64,000 nucleotides of DNA from Parvivirga hydrogeniphila (GCF_023371205.1 NZ_JAMCCO010000001.1:926662-990661), one strand, 5' to 3'. Shown: positions 25,148 through 34,525, counted from the stretch's first letter. The notes: generated from the sequence alone by a model not told the origin. Made by a program: numbers and translations.

Positions 25148-26105
25148 CGGCGTGCTGCTCACGGGCTTCGGCGGTCCTGACTGTCCGGACGCGGTGGGTC
25201 CGTTCATGCGCAACCTCACGGGCCGCGACCCCGATCCGGCGACCCTCGAGCGCGTGAGAGCGCGCTACGAGCGCATCGGCGGCTGCTCACCGCTCGTCCA
25301 GACAGCGCGCGAGCTCGCCCTCGCAGTGGAATCCGCGCTCGAAGAGATGGGGCGCGAGGTTCCCGTGGAGGTCGGGATGCGGTACTGGCAACCGACGATC
25401 GCGGAAGGGATCGAGCGGCTTGCTGAGCGTGGCGTTCGCTGCGTCGCACACGTCTCGCTCTCGCCGATCGAGGCTGCTGTGACGCACGCGAGGTACCGTG
25501 AGGCCATCGACGCGGCGCTGTCGGGCATTCCGCACATGGTTGTGTGCGATGCCCCGCAGCTCTCGACGTTCTCGGCGTACCGGGACCTGCACGCACACGC
25601 GCTTCGGCAGGCCCTCGCTGCTGTCGCAGACGGCCCCGCGTTCGTGGCGTTCACGGCGCACAGTCTGCCGGCCTCCGACGAGGGTGCGGCAAGATACGAT
25701 CGCGAGCTGCGGGCGGTAGCCGACGTGGTTGCAACGAGCGCAGGCCTGGCGAGCGGTCACGACGTCTCCGTTGCGGGTGCGACGACGTGGGGGGATGTCG
25801 AGGGCGCGACGCCGTGGGCGGTGTGCTACCAGTCGAAGGGCGCGCGCGGCGGCGCGTGGCTCGGTCCCGACCTGGACGATGTGATTCCCGCGGTCGCCGG
25901 TCTCGGGGCGCGGGCCATCGTCATCGCTCCGGTCGGCTTCGCACTCGACCACATGGAGACGCTGTACGACCTCGACGTGGACGCGAAGGAGCACGCGGAG
26001 CGGGCGGGCGTAAGGTTCGTCCGCGCTCAGGTGCCGAACGCACATCCGGCGCTCGCGCGTGCTATCGCAGAGGTCGTGCTCGGCACGGGGTGTGGGCAGG
26101 GGTAG
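25137..26105 (+). CDS. hemH: Ferrochelatase (coproporphyrin type likely)
   Basis: 322 residues. The N-terminus LLTGFGGPDCPDAVGPFMRN, the catalytic-His segment FTAHSLP near 182 and the QSKGARGGAWLGPDLDD region near 235 match the ferrochelatase family. In actinobacterial heme synthesis this enzyme inserts iron into coproporphyrin III (CpfC), which fits the neighbouring hemY-type oxidases. That assignment is inference. ATG 25137 overlaps hemE by 11 nt. A GTG at 25125 is possible. The terminal HemQ enzyme is not in the window. Confidence 0.92.
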   Translation: MLADGVLLTGFGGPDCPDAVGPFMRNLTGRDPDPATLERVRARYERIGGCSPLVQTARELALAVESALEEMGREVPVEVGMRYWQPTIAEGIERLAERGVRCVAHVSLSPIEAAVTHARYREAIDAALSGIPHMVVCDAPQLSTFSAYRDLHAHALRQALAAVADGPAFVAFTAHSLPASDEGAARYDRELRAVADVVATSAGLASGHDVSVAGATTWGDVEGATPWAVCYQSKGARGGAWLGPDLDDVIPAVAGLGARAIVIAPVGFALDHMETLYDLDVDAKEHAERAGVRFVRAQVPNAHPALARAIAEVVLGTGCGQG

Positions 26106-26178
26106 TTCTAATCAGCAGGCATGCCGACGCTCCGGCAAGCGGTCGCGTGCGACGAGACGAGCGAGGTGCTGGCACGGC

Positions 26179-27675
26179 ATGAAGCGGATCGTCATCATCG
26201 GCGGCGGCATCGCGGGGCTGGGCGCCGCGTACGAGATCGCGAAGGCTGGGCGGTCGGGCGAAGACGTGGAGTTCGTCCTCGTGGAGAAGCACGACCGCCT
26301 CGGTGGGAAGATCTTCACGGACCGGGCGGCCGATCCGGACGGAGACGAGTACGTCGCAGACGGCGGCTCCGACTCGTTCTTGACGGAGAAGCCGGCGGTG
26401 CATCGCGCTGCTGCTGAGCTCGGCATCGCTGACCGGCTGTGCGGGACGCTCGATGAGAACAAGCGGACCTTCATCGTCAAGGACGGAAGGCTCGTGGAGC
26501 TGCCCGACGGCGTCATGATGTTCGCGCCGACCAAGCTCGTGCCGCTCGCCACGACGTCGCTGTACTCCTGGCCGGGCAAGTTCCGCATGGCGTGCGACCT
26601 CGTGATCCCCCGCAAGGAGCGCTGGGCGCCCGGCGAGAGCGGGAAAGACCACGACGAGACCCTCGAGAGCTTCGTGACGCGCCGGATGGGGCGCGAGTGC
26701 CTCGACCGGCTCGCCGAACCGCTCGTGGGCGGCGTGAACGGATCCGATCCTGCGACGATGTCGCTCGCAGCCACCTATCCCAATCTGCTCGAGATGGAGC
26801 AAAAGCACGGATCGCTCATCCGGGGCTTCGTCGCGCAGCGGAAGCGGATCGAAGCGATGCGCGCCAAGGCGCCTGCGGGCTCGCCACGCCGCACGTTCTT
26901 CTCGTCGTTCCGAGACGGCCTGCAGACCATCACCGACGCGCTTGCCGACGCTGCGGGCAGGGAAAGGATCGTCACCGGCGTCGCCGCAGTGCGCGTGGGG
27001 CGCGCGCCTGAGGGCTGGCGTACCGAGCTTGCAGACGGGTCGGTGATCGACTCTGACGGGCTGATCGTCGCGACCGAAGCGTGGGCCGCCGCGGTGCTGG
27101 CGGAAGGCGTCGACGCGAGGGCGGCCGAGCTCTTGAGCAGCATCCCGTGTTCCTCCTCGGCGACCGTGGTCCTCGCGTACGACGAATCGGACTGCCCGTT
27201 CGACAAGCGGTGGCACGGGATCCTCACGCCCGCCGTCGAGCGCCGGCACCTCACCGGCATCTCGCTCATGTCCTCGAAGTGGCCGGACCGCGCACCGAAC
27301 GGCCGCGTGCTTCTGCGCGGCTTTCTCGGCGGTCCGCGCGACGAAGGCGTTCTGGACGCCACCGACGACGAGCTCATCGCTCTTGCGCGTGAGGAGCTCG
27401 CGGATCTGCTCGGGGTGCGTCGAGCGGCGCGACCGCGCTATGCGCGGCTCTTCCGGTGGCCGGGAGGAATGCCGCAGTACACGCTCGGTCATCTCGAGCG
27501 CGTGGACGAGATCGAGCGGCTCGAGGCGCAGATCGCCGGCGTGGCGTTCGCTGGGAACGCGTACCGCGGCGTCGGCGTGCCGAACGCGCTCGAAAGCGGC
27601 CAGCGGGCAGCGCACAAGGTCCTTGCCGACCTGGGCGTTGTGAGCGGCGGAACGACTGCGGAGGAGACGCGATGA
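26179..27675 (+). CDS. hemY: HemY-type (copro)porphyrinogen oxidase, copy 1
   Basis: 498-residue FAD protein: dinucleotide-binding IGGGIAGLGAAYE at the N-terminus, VEKHDRLGGKI near 38, and a C-terminal FAD segment GNAYRGVGVPNALESG. It would oxidise coproporphyrinogen III to coproporphyrin III (CgoX) or protoporphyrinogen to protoporphyrin. ATG 26179 is chosen, since an extension to 26059 would overlap the ferrochelatase gene. It is followed directly, with a 4-nt ATGA overlap, by a paralogue sharing a nearly identical internal tract (26521-26696 here). Confidence 0.92.
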   Translation: MKRIVIIGGGIAGLGAAYEIAKAGRSGEDVEFVLVEKHDRLGGKIFTDRAADPDGDEYVADGGSDSFLTEKPAVHRAAAELGIADRLCGTLDENKRTFIVKDGRLVELPDGVMMFAPTKLVPLATTSLYSWPGKFRMACDLVIPRKERWAPGESGKDHDETLESFVTRRMGRECLDRLAEPLVGGVNGSDPATMSLAATYPNLLEMEQKHGSLIRGFVAQRKRIEAMRAKAPAGSPRRTFFSSFRDGLQTITDALADAAGRERIVTGVAAVRVGRAPEGWRTELADGSVIDSDGLIVATEAWAAAVLAEGVDARAAELLSSIPCSSSATVVLAYDESDCPFDKRWHGILTPAVERRHLTGISLMSSKWPDRAPNGRVLLRGFLGGPRDEGVLDATDDELIALAREELADLLGVRRAARPRYARLFRWPGGMPQYTLGHLERVDEIERLEAQIAGVAFAGNAYRGVGVPNALESGQRAAHKVLADLGVVSGGTTAEETR

Positions 27676-29177
27676 AACGCGTGGTGGTGATCGGCGGCGG
27701 TGTCGCTGGGCTCGGCGCGGCGTACCGCATCATTCGTGCGCAAGCGGCCGGCCATCCGGTGGACGTGGTGGTCGTCGAGAAGAGCACGCGTGTCGGCGGG
27801 AAGCTTGCCACGGACATCGTGCCGGACCCAGAGGGCGGCGAGTACGTGGTGGACGGCGGCTCTGATGCGTTCGTTTCGACGAAGCCAGCGGTGCGTCGTA
27901 TCGCGAGGACGCTCGGCATCGAGGACGACATCGTTCCTGCGCGCGACGAGAACAAGCGCACGCTCATCGTCAAGGGCGATCGGCTGATCGAGCTTCCCGA
28001 CGGCATCATGATGTTCGCGCCGACCAAGCTCATGCCGCTCGCCACGACGTCGCTGTACTCCTGGCCGGGCAAGTTCCGCATGGCGCTCGACCTCGTGATC
28101 CCCCGCAAGGAGCGCTGGGCGCCCGGCGAGAGCGCGAAAGACCACGACGAGACCCTCGAGAGCTTCGTGACGCGCCGGATGGGTCGCGAAGCGCTCGATC
28201 GCGTGGCAGAGCCGCTCGTGGGCGGCGTCCACGCGTCCGACCCGACGGTGATGTCGCTTGCCGCAACGTTCCCGGAGTTCCTGGAGATGGAGCAGAAGCA
28301 CGGCTCGCTGATCCGGGGGTTCCTCGAACAGCGCAAGGCGCGCGAGGCGATGAAGGCGCGCCAGCCAGCCCGGCCCGGTCAGAAGCCGTGGTCGTTCTTC
28401 AACACGTTCGTTCGCGGGATGCAGACGCTCCCGAATGCGATGGCGGCAGCGGTCGGCGCGGAGAGGATCGTGCTCGGAAAGGCGGTGACGGCGGTCGAGC
28501 GCGCGGGCGCTGGGTGGCGGGTCGTGCTTGACGATGGCGATGCCATCTCGGCAGACGGCGTCATCGTCGCCACGGAGGCGTGGGCCGGGACCGGGATCGT
28601 CTCGGGCGTGGATCCGCGCATCGCGGAGCTTCTCGCACAGACCCCGTGCTCGTCGTCGGTGACCGTTCCGATGGCGTTTCGCGAGGCCGATTGCCCATTC
28701 GACAAGCGGTGGCACGGTATCTTGGTGCCGCTCGTCGAGAAGCGCCCGTTGCTTGCCGTGACGCTCTCGTCCTCGAAGTGGCCAGACCGCACGCCCGATG
28801 GCAAGGTGCTGATGCGCGGCTTCATCGGCGGCCCGCGCAACCAGCATCTCGTCGAGGCGAGCGACGAAGACCTCGTCGAGCTGACGCGTCGGGAGATCGT
28901 GCGCATGCTCGGCATGCCCGACGACGCGCGGCCAGTGTTCGCGAGCGTCTACCGCTGGACGGGCGGGATGCCGCAGTACACGCTCGGACACCTCGATCGG
29001 GTCGAGGAGATCGAGGCGCGCACGGCGCAGATCCCCGCGTTCGCGATGGCCGGCAGTGCGTTCCGGGGCGTCGGGATCCCGAACTGCATCGAGGGCGGGG
29101 AGAAGGCGGCCGACAAGGTGCTACGCGACCTTGGCGTCGAGCACGCCGAAGACCGTTCCAGCGGTCAGCGCCGCTAG
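27672..29177 (+). CDS. hemY: HemY-type (copro)porphyrinogen oxidase, copy 2
   Basis: 501-residue paralogue of the preceding gene: IGGGVAGLGAAYR at the N-terminus, VEKSTRVGGKL, and C-terminal GSAFRGVGIPNCIEGG. Both copies are full length with intact FAD motifs, so neither looks like a pseudogene. The tract 28014-28189 is about 97 percent identical to copy 1 at the DNA level while the flanks differ clearly, suggesting gene conversion. Possible division of labour (different porphyrinogens, or oxygen-dependent versus anaerobic use) is inference. It converges with the inositol monophosphatase gene by a 4-nt overlap. Confidence 0.9.
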   Translation: MKRVVVIGGGVAGLGAAYRIIRAQAAGHPVDVVVVEKSTRVGGKLATDIVPDPEGGEYVVDGGSDAFVSTKPAVRRIARTLGIEDDIVPARDENKRTLIVKGDRLIELPDGIMMFAPTKLMPLATTSLYSWPGKFRMALDLVIPRKERWAPGESAKDHDETLESFVTRRMGREALDRVAEPLVGGVHASDPTVMSLAATFPEFLEMEQKHGSLIRGFLEQRKAREAMKARQPARPGQKPWSFFNTFVRGMQTLPNAMAAAVGAERIVLGKAVTAVERAGAGWRVVLDDGDAISADGVIVATEAWAGTGIVSGVDPRIAELLAQTPCSSSVTVPMAFREADCPFDKRWHGILVPLVEKRPLLAVTLSSSKWPDRTPDGKVLMRGFIGGPRNQHLVEASDEDLVELTRREIVRMLGMPDDARPVFASVYRWTGGMPQYTLGHLDRVEEIEARTAQIPAFAMAGSAFRGVGIPNCIEGGEKAADKVLRDLGVEHAEDRSSGQRR

Positions 29178-29980
29178 CGCTGGGCGTCGAGCACGGCCTC
29201 GAGCAGCACGTCGTGGAGCGCTGGTCCGGCCGCGACGATGCCTGGCGTGAAGATGTCCCACGGCCGTCCGTCCGTACCGGTCACGAGCGCGTGCGCCTCC
29301 CGCAGGATGACGACGCCTGCGGCGAGGTCCCACGGCTTGAGCTCGAACTCCCAGAAGCCGTCGACGCGTCGAGCTGCCACCTCGCAGCAGTCCACGGCCG
29401 CGGAGCCGTCTCGGCGGATGTCGTGGGCAACGCGAGCAACGCGCGCGAGCACGCGCATCTGCACCTCGAATGGCCGTCCGCGGTCGTAGGGAAAGCCGGT
29501 GACGAGGAGCGCGTCTTCCAGCCGAGCGACGCTGCTGACCGCAAGTGGCACGCCATCGAGATCGGCTCCCGAGCCGGTTTCAGCAGAGGCGAGCTCGTCG
29601 AGAGCGGCGTTGTAGACCGCGCCGACGACCGGCTGCGTTTCGCGGACGAGTGCCACGCTCGTCGAGTAGCACGGATAGCCGTGCACGAACGACGTCGTCC
29701 CGTCAAGAGGGTCGATCACCCACACGTCGCCGCGGCCAAGCTCGCCGCGCGGCACGCCGGCACGCCCGTAGACCTCCGGCTCCTCGACGACGAACGTCGC
29801 TCCTTCGATGCGCTCGGCGATCGCGCGGCATGCCGCGACGCCGGCCGCGATGTCCGCGTCGGTCACGAAGTCGACGCGTGACGATTTCGTGCGCGCCACG
29901 CCGAACGAGCCTTGCATCGAGCGGAGAACAGCGCCGCCCGCCCGCGCCGCTGCCTGCGCAGCTTCAAGAACCGCGTCCAT
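29174..29980 (-). CDS. Inositol monophosphatase-family phosphatase
   Basis: 268 residues with the Li-sensitive phosphatase motifs: DFVTDADIAA (about 37), EE in VVEEPEVYG (about 66), DPLDGTTSFVHG (about 90) and the C-terminal WDLAAGVVILREA (about 217). These bind the metal ions and substrate phosphate. Substrates could include inositol phosphate, fructose-1,6-bisphosphate or PAP. It is divergent from the transketolase gene, sharing a 78-nt intergenic region. Confidence 0.9.
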   Translation of the reverse strand: MDAVLEAAQAAARAGGAVLRSMQGSFGVARTKSSRVDFVTDADIAAGVAACRAIAERIEGATFVVEEPEVYGRAGVPRGELGRGDVWVIDPLDGTTSFVHGYPCYSTSVALVRETQPVVGAVYNAALDELASAETGSGADLDGVPLAVSSVARLEDALLVTGFPYDRGRPFEVQMRVLARVARVAHDIRRDGSAAVDCCEVAARRVDGFWEFELKPWDLAAGVVILREAHALVTGTDGRPWDIFTPGIVAAGPALHDVLLEAVLDAQR

Positions 29981-30058
29981 GCCACCTCCGGGTCCGTGTA
30001 TCGGGTATGCTCATCGTATCGCGTGAGCGGGACGTTGTCGTGCCGTGAGGAGGCGCTG

Positions 30059-31978
30059 ATGGTGCCGAGAGGATTCGTGGCTGCAACGCTGGACGAGAAG
30101 ACCGTCGCTGAGCTTGAAGAGAAGGCGCGCCAGGCGCGCGGGGCGATCCTGACGATGACGACGCTCGCCGCGAGCGGACACCCCGGCGGGTCGATGTCCT
30201 CGCTCGAGATGTACCTGGTGTTGTGGAGCTTCGCGAACGTGGATCCCGAGGATCCCTGGCGCTCAGACCGGGACCGCATCGTGGTCAGCCACGGCCACAC
30301 CTCGCCAGGCGTCTACGCGGTCCTCGGGCAGGCGGGGTTCTTCGACCTTGCGGAGGCCATCGCGCACTTCAGGCAAGCGGGGAGCATCTTCGAAGGCCAC
30401 GTGGAGCCGTCGGTCCCAGGCGTGGAGTGGGCAACGGGCAACCTCGGCCAAGGACTCTCGGCGGGCGTGGGGTTCGCGCTCGCATCGCGTATGAGCGGCG
30501 GCTGCTGCTGGCGCACCTTCGTCGCGATGAGCGACGGAGAGCAGCACAAGGGGCAGGTCGCCGAGGCGCGCCGGCTGGCGGCCAAGGAGGGGCTCACCGA
30601 CCTCACCGTCGTCGTGGACCTCAACGGCATCCAGATATCCGGGAAGACGAGCGACGTGATGCCTGTGGACGTCGCGAGGGACTTCGCCGCCGATGGGTGG
30701 GGCGTGATCGAGGTGGACGGTCACGACGTGAGAGCGCTGTACGATGCCATCGCGTCCGCCGTCGCCGACACGCACCGTCCCGTTGCGGTGATAGCGCACA
30801 CCGTCATCGGCAAGGGCGTGTCGTTCATGGAGGGGAAGGCCGAGTACCACGGTCGCGCGCTCACGCTGGACGAGTACGAGCGCGCGATGGGCGAGCTTGG
30901 GCTCGAACCCGTGCTCGACCGCTACGCGCCCGCCCGAAGCGCCAGGCCGCGGACGGTGGACGGTCGTCGCACTCCGCAGCCGCCTGCGATCGCCACGAAG
31001 CCCGCGCGTCCGGCGGACGACTTCGCGAGCACCGATTGCCGCTCGGCGTGGGGCAGAGCGCTTGCGGACATCGCCGAGCAGAACCCTGGCGTCGCCATCG
31101 CCGTCCTCGACTGCGATTTGGCGTCGTCGGTGAAGACCGACGCCTTCGCGCGCGTGCGCCCCGAGGGGTTCGTGCAGTGCGGGGTAGGGGAGCACAACGC
31201 GGCCACCGTGGCCGGCGCGCTTTCGGTGAGCGACGTGCTGACGTTCTGGAGCGATTTCGGCGTGTTCGGCATCGACGAGGCGTACAACCAGCAGCGGCTC
31301 AACGACATCAACGCGACGAACGTGCGCCTGGTGCTCACGCACTGCGGGCTCGATGTCGGTGAAGACGGCAAGACGCACCAGTGCCTCGACTACGTAGGCG
31401 CGTTCCGCAATCTGTTCGGCTGGCGTGTGGTGGTGCCGGCGGACCCCATCCAGACGTACAAGGCGGTCGTCGCCCTCGCAGACGCTCCAGGGAACGTCGC
31501 CTTCGCGATGGGGCGCTCGAAGCTTCCTCCGCTCGCGGATCGCGACGGGAAGCCGTGGTTCGCAAGCGGGTATGAGTTCGCCTACGGGGGGATCGATTGG
31601 GTGCGGGACGGCGCTGACGGCGTGGTGCTCGTCATGGGCACGCCCAGCGGCGGAGCGGTGGAGGCCGCCGATCGGCTCGCCGCCTCTGGCGCCTCGGTCG
31701 CCGTCGGCGTGGTGTCGGCTCCCCTCGACCTCCCGGACTCCCTTTCCGAGCGCATCGGAGCGGCGCCGTTCGTGCTCTGCGTGGAAGACCACCACTGGCG
31801 CACGGGCCTGTGGGCGAGCGTCGTCGAGCACGCGGCCCAGCATGGCATTCGCACCCGTTTCGTCCCGCTGGGCGTGACAGGCTACCAAGGGTCCGGTCAT
31901 GCGCGCGACCTGTACCGCGTCGCAGGACTGGATGCCGACGGCATCGAGCGGAGGTTGCGCGAGCTGCTCAGCGCATGA
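30059..31978 (+). CDS. tkt: Transketolase
   Basis: 639 residues. The N-terminal TPP domain (about 1-290) has GHTSPGVYAVLGQ, TGNLGQGLSAGVG and the TPP/Mg site MSDGEQHKGQ...VVDLNGIQ. A Pro/Arg-rich linker lies at about 305-345. The pyrimidine domain (about 345-515) contains VGEHNAATVAGAL with its catalytic Glu, followed by the C-terminal domain. It transfers two-carbon ketol units in the non-oxidative pentose phosphate pathway. ATG 30059 has GTGAGGAGG upstream. The linker marks where N and C subunits are split in many anaerobes. Confidence 0.92.
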   Translation: MVPRGFVAATLDEKTVAELEEKARQARGAILTMTTLAASGHPGGSMSSLEMYLVLWSFANVDPEDPWRSDRDRIVVSHGHTSPGVYAVLGQAGFFDLAEAIAHFRQAGSIFEGHVEPSVPGVEWATGNLGQGLSAGVGFALASRMSGGCCWRTFVAMSDGEQHKGQVAEARRLAAKEGLTDLTVVVDLNGIQISGKTSDVMPVDVARDFAADGWGVIEVDGHDVRALYDAIASAVADTHRPVAVIAHTVIGKGVSFMEGKAEYHGRALTLDEYERAMGELGLEPVLDRYAPARSARPRTVDGRRTPQPPAIATKPARPADDFASTDCRSAWGRALADIAEQNPGVAIAVLDCDLASSVKTDAFARVRPEGFVQCGVGEHNAATVAGALSVSDVLTFWSDFGVFGIDEAYNQQRLNDINATNVRLVLTHCGLDVGEDGKTHQCLDYVGAFRNLFGWRVVVPADPIQTYKAVVALADAPGNVAFAMGRSKLPPLADRDGKPWFASGYEFAYGGIDWVRDGADGVVLVMGTPSGGAVEAADRLAASGASVAVGVVSAPLDLPDSLSERIGAAPFVLCVEDHHWRTGLWASVVEHAAQHGIRTRFVPLGVTGYQGSGHARDLYRVAGLDADGIERRLRELLSA

Positions 31979-32046
31979 GACTGACACGCGAGGTTCACGA
32001 ACGCTTCACGAGTCGCGGGCACACTGGCGCCATGGAAGGAGAAGAG

Positions 32047-32739
32047 ATGCGGCGGACCGTCCTGGTGGTCGACGACAACGAGAAGATCGTCGAGGTGCTG
32101 GCGGCATACCTGGAAGCCTCAGGCTACGAGGTCGTCACCGCGCACGACGGCGAGGCCGCTATCGAGGCGGTCCGAGCGCGCAGGCCGGACATAGCGCTGC
32201 TCGACATCATGCTCCCCGGCATCGACGGGATCGAGCTGACACGCCGTTTCCAGCGGGACTACGACCTGCCGGTGATCCTCGTGACGGCCAAGACCGAAGA
32301 GATCGACCGGCTGATCGGGCTCGAGGTCGGCGCCGATGACTACGTGTCCAAGCCGTTCAGCCCCCGCGAGGTCGTCGCTCGCGTCAAGGCGGTCCTCAGG
32401 CGGGTGGACCGTGCCAGCGAGAGCGCTGCAGGAGGAATGCTCGTCGTAGGCGACCTCACCATCGACACCGACAGGCGTGAGGTGACGGTCGCTGGCACGA
32501 AGGTCGACCTCACGCGCACGGAGTTCGAGATCCTTGCGACGATGGCTGCGCACCCGGGCCGCGTGTACAGCCGGTTGCAGCTCCTGGAGGCGGTGTCGGG
32601 CGACGCGTTCGAGGGCTACGAACGGACGATCGACGCGCACGTGAAGAACATCCGCAAGAAGATCGGAGATGATCCCAAGGAACCGCGGTACATACGCACG
32701 GTCTTTGGGGTCGGCTACAAGGTGGAGGCGCCGTCGTGA
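32047..32739 (+). CDS. OmpR/PhoB-family response regulator
   Basis: 230 residues. The receiver (about 1-115) has acidic pocket VDDNE, phosphoacceptor Asp in LLDIMLPGIDG, Thr in VTAKT and Lys in SKPFSPRE. The winged-helix DNA-binding domain (about 130-228) has LTRTEFEIL and the recognition segment DAHVKNIRKKI. ATG 32047 is preferred (GGAAGGAGAAG upstream) over an in-frame ATG at 32032. It overlaps its partner kinase gene by 4 nt. The regulated genes are unknown. The hydrogenase locus is adjacent but convergent. Confidence 0.95.
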   Translation: MRRTVLVVDDNEKIVEVLAAYLEASGYEVVTAHDGEAAIEAVRARRPDIALLDIMLPGIDGIELTRRFQRDYDLPVILVTAKTEEIDRLIGLEVGADDYVSKPFSPREVVARVKAVLRRVDRASESAAGGMLVVGDLTIDTDRREVTVAGTKVDLTRTEFEILATMAAHPGRVYSRLQLLEAVSGDAFEGYERTIDAHVKNIRKKIGDDPKEPRYIRTVFGVGYKVEAPS

Positions 32740-33845
32740 AGCGGATGCGCCTTACCTGGGAGGTATTCCTCGCGATCGTCGCTGTCGCGCTTACCTCGGT
32801 GCTCGTTGCCGGCTTCATCGCGCGTCGAGCGCTCTCGAACGCATTCGCTGCATACTTGAGCGCGCTCGGCATGCACATGGGTCCAGGAGTCGGGTTCGGC
32901 CGCATGGTGCTCGGCGCCGCCGAGCGATCGTTCCTCGCCGGTGTCGACCGCGGCATCCTGATCTCGGCAGCGGTGGCCGCGGCGATCGCGGCGGTCGCGG
33001 CGATCGTGCTGGCGGGGTACCTCGTGCGCCCGCTTCGGCAGCTCACCTCGGGCGTGGAGGCCATTGCGAGCGGAAACCTCTCGCATCGGGTCGACGTCAG
33101 CGGTCCGGCCGAGATCGAAGAGCTCGCCACCGCGTTCAACGGGATGGCCGAGTCGCTGGAGCGGAGCGAGACGCTCAGGCGTCGCATGGTGAGCGACGTC
33201 GCACACGAGCTCAGGAACCCGATCGCTGCGTTGCGCGCTCAGGCGGAAGCTGTCGCGGAAGGCGTCATGCCGCTCGACGACGCTCGGATGCGCTCGATGG
33301 TCGAAGACCTGGAGCAGCTCTCCCGGCTGGTGCACGAGCTGCAAGAGCTCGCCGTGGCCGAGGCCGGCGCGCTCCGCTATGACATGAGCCGCACGGACCT
33401 GTGCAGTGTCGCTTCTCGCGAGGTCGAGCGCGCACGCGTGCTCGCACACCAAGGCGTCGATGTCGAGCTTGCGTGCGCAGGCGGCGAGCTTGAGGTGTAC
33501 GCCGACGAGTTCCGCATCGCACAGGCCGTGCGGAACCTTCTTGGCAACGCGCTTCGTCACACTGCCAAGGGGAAGGTCGTCGTCACCGTGGAACGCATCG
33601 ACGGGTGGGTGCGTCTCACGGTGTCAGACACTGGGTCGGGCATACCGGAGAAAGACCTCCCGTACATCTTCGAGCGATTCTACCGCGCTGACGAGGCGCG
33701 GGCCGCAGCGACTGGCGGAGCCGGGCTCGGCCTCGCCATCGTCAAGCGCATCGTCGAGGACCACGGCGGGCAGGTGTTCGCGTCGAGCGTCGAAGGCCGG
33801 GGCAGCGCGATCGGGTTCGTGCTGCCGGTGCTCGCTTACGAGTAG
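32736..33845 (+). CDS. Sensor histidine kinase (BaeS/PhoR-like)
   Basis: 369 residues: TM1 about 7-29, a short extracytoplasmic loop of about 40 residues, TM2 about 72-96, HAMP about 97-150, H-box VAHELRNPIAALRAQ near 155, and HATPase domain with N-box NLLGNALRHT, DTGSGIPEKDLPYIFERFYR and GGAGLGLAIVKRI. The small external loop suggests sensing at the membrane rather than by a large ligand domain. The start is GTG 32736, overlapping the response regulator. Its 3' end overlaps the hydrogenase protease gene by 10 nt. Confidence 0.94.
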   Translation: MKRMRLTWEVFLAIVAVALTSVLVAGFIARRALSNAFAAYLSALGMHMGPGVGFGRMVLGAAERSFLAGVDRGILISAAVAAAIAAVAAIVLAGYLVRPLRQLTSGVEAIASGNLSHRVDVSGPAEIEELATAFNGMAESLERSETLRRRMVSDVAHELRNPIAALRAQAEAVAEGVMPLDDARMRSMVEDLEQLSRLVHELQELAVAEAGALRYDMSRTDLCSVASREVERARVLAHQGVDVELACAGGELEVYADEFRIAQAVRNLLGNALRHTAKGKVVVTVERIDGWVRLTVSDTGSGIPEKDLPYIFERFYRADEARAAATGGAGLGLAIVKRIVEDHGGQVFASSVEGRGSAIGFVLPVLAYE

Positions 33846-34423
33846 TCGGCCGACGATCCGGTGGCCTGCAGGCGCTCGCGCATCTGAGAAAGCGCGCGAC
33901 CGACCGCAGCGGTGAGCGCTGGGTCCGCACCGTCGGCAGTCTCGTGCTCGACGCCGCGCTCCTCGAGCAACATGAGCACGGCGGCGACTGCGCGCGGGAC
34001 CGCCGTCTCGACGTACGGCGTCAAACCGATCGAGAACTCCTCAGGAGCGATGTCCTCGACCTGGACCCCGATGCACTCCACCTCAGGTTCGATGCCGACG
34101 AGCCGCGCCGCGTTCAGCACATCGACGAGCCGCACGTCGTGAAGCGAGTGGAGGACCTGGTTGGGAGCGAAGTGCTCAGGCTTCAGGCGAAGCACGGTGC
34201 CAGGGGGGCGCCCCGTGCCCTCGACCGCGTCGACGACGATGACGTGATCGGCGTCGCGCAACAGGTGCATCATCGCGAACCCGAGGGTGCCGGCGTCCAC
34301 GATCCGGACGTGCGGCGGCAGCCGATACGCGCTGGCGAGCACGTCGACGACGCGCGGACCGACACCTTCGTCGCGCATCAAGGCATTGCCGACGCCCAAG
34401 ACGAGAATCCGCTGGACAGGCAC
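33836..34423 (-). CDS. hyaD: Hydrogenase maturation protease (HyaD/HybD family)
   Basis: 195 residues. The N-terminus ILVLGVGNALMRDEGVGP carries the conserved Glu, with VDAVEGTG and SLHDV supplying the other nickel-sensing residues of the family. It would cleave the C-terminal extension after the His of DPUIGCAVH in the large subunit once nickel is inserted. It lies downstream of hyaC on the same strand, separated by 102 nt containing a strong hairpin, so its expression may be partly uncoupled from the structural genes. Confidence 0.92.
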   Translation of the reverse strand: MPVQRILVLGVGNALMRDEGVGPRVVDVLASAYRLPPHVRIVDAGTLGFAMMHLLRDADHVIVVDAVEGTGRPPGTVLRLKPEHFAPNQVLHSLHDVRLVDVLNAARLVGIEPEVECIGVQVEDIAPEEFSIGLTPYVETAVPRAVAAVLMLLEERGVEHETADGADPALTAAVGRALSQMRERLQATGSSADYS

Positions 34424-34476
34424 TCCTCGCTCCTAACGTGTGATGCCATCACCGTCTCTTCGGATGATAGCGGAAC

Positions 34477-34498
34477 GGGCCCCGGTTTCCCGAGGCCC
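34477..34498 (-). terminator. GAAA-tetraloop hairpin between hyaC and hyaD
   Basis: Read on the minus strand: GGGCCTCGG, GAAA, CCGGGGCCC, a 9-bp stem with one G-U pair and a stable GNRA loop. There is no long T run, so it is a terminator or an attenuator/stabiliser at the end of the structural genes. Confidence 0.55.
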
Positions 34499-34525
34499 GC
34501 CCGTTGCTTCGCTGAGCGTCGTGCC

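Noticed and set aside
21647-25219. 1190-codon open frame on the minus strand across acs and hemE
   Set aside because: It is antisense to two clear enzymes. Its translation is low-complexity in Arg, His and Asp as expected from codon-position shadowing in high-GC DNA.
28713-28728. TGGCACGGTATCTTGG, resembling a sigma-54 promoter
   Set aside because: The -12 element is shifted by one base and lacks GC at the key positions. It lies inside the second hemY gene.
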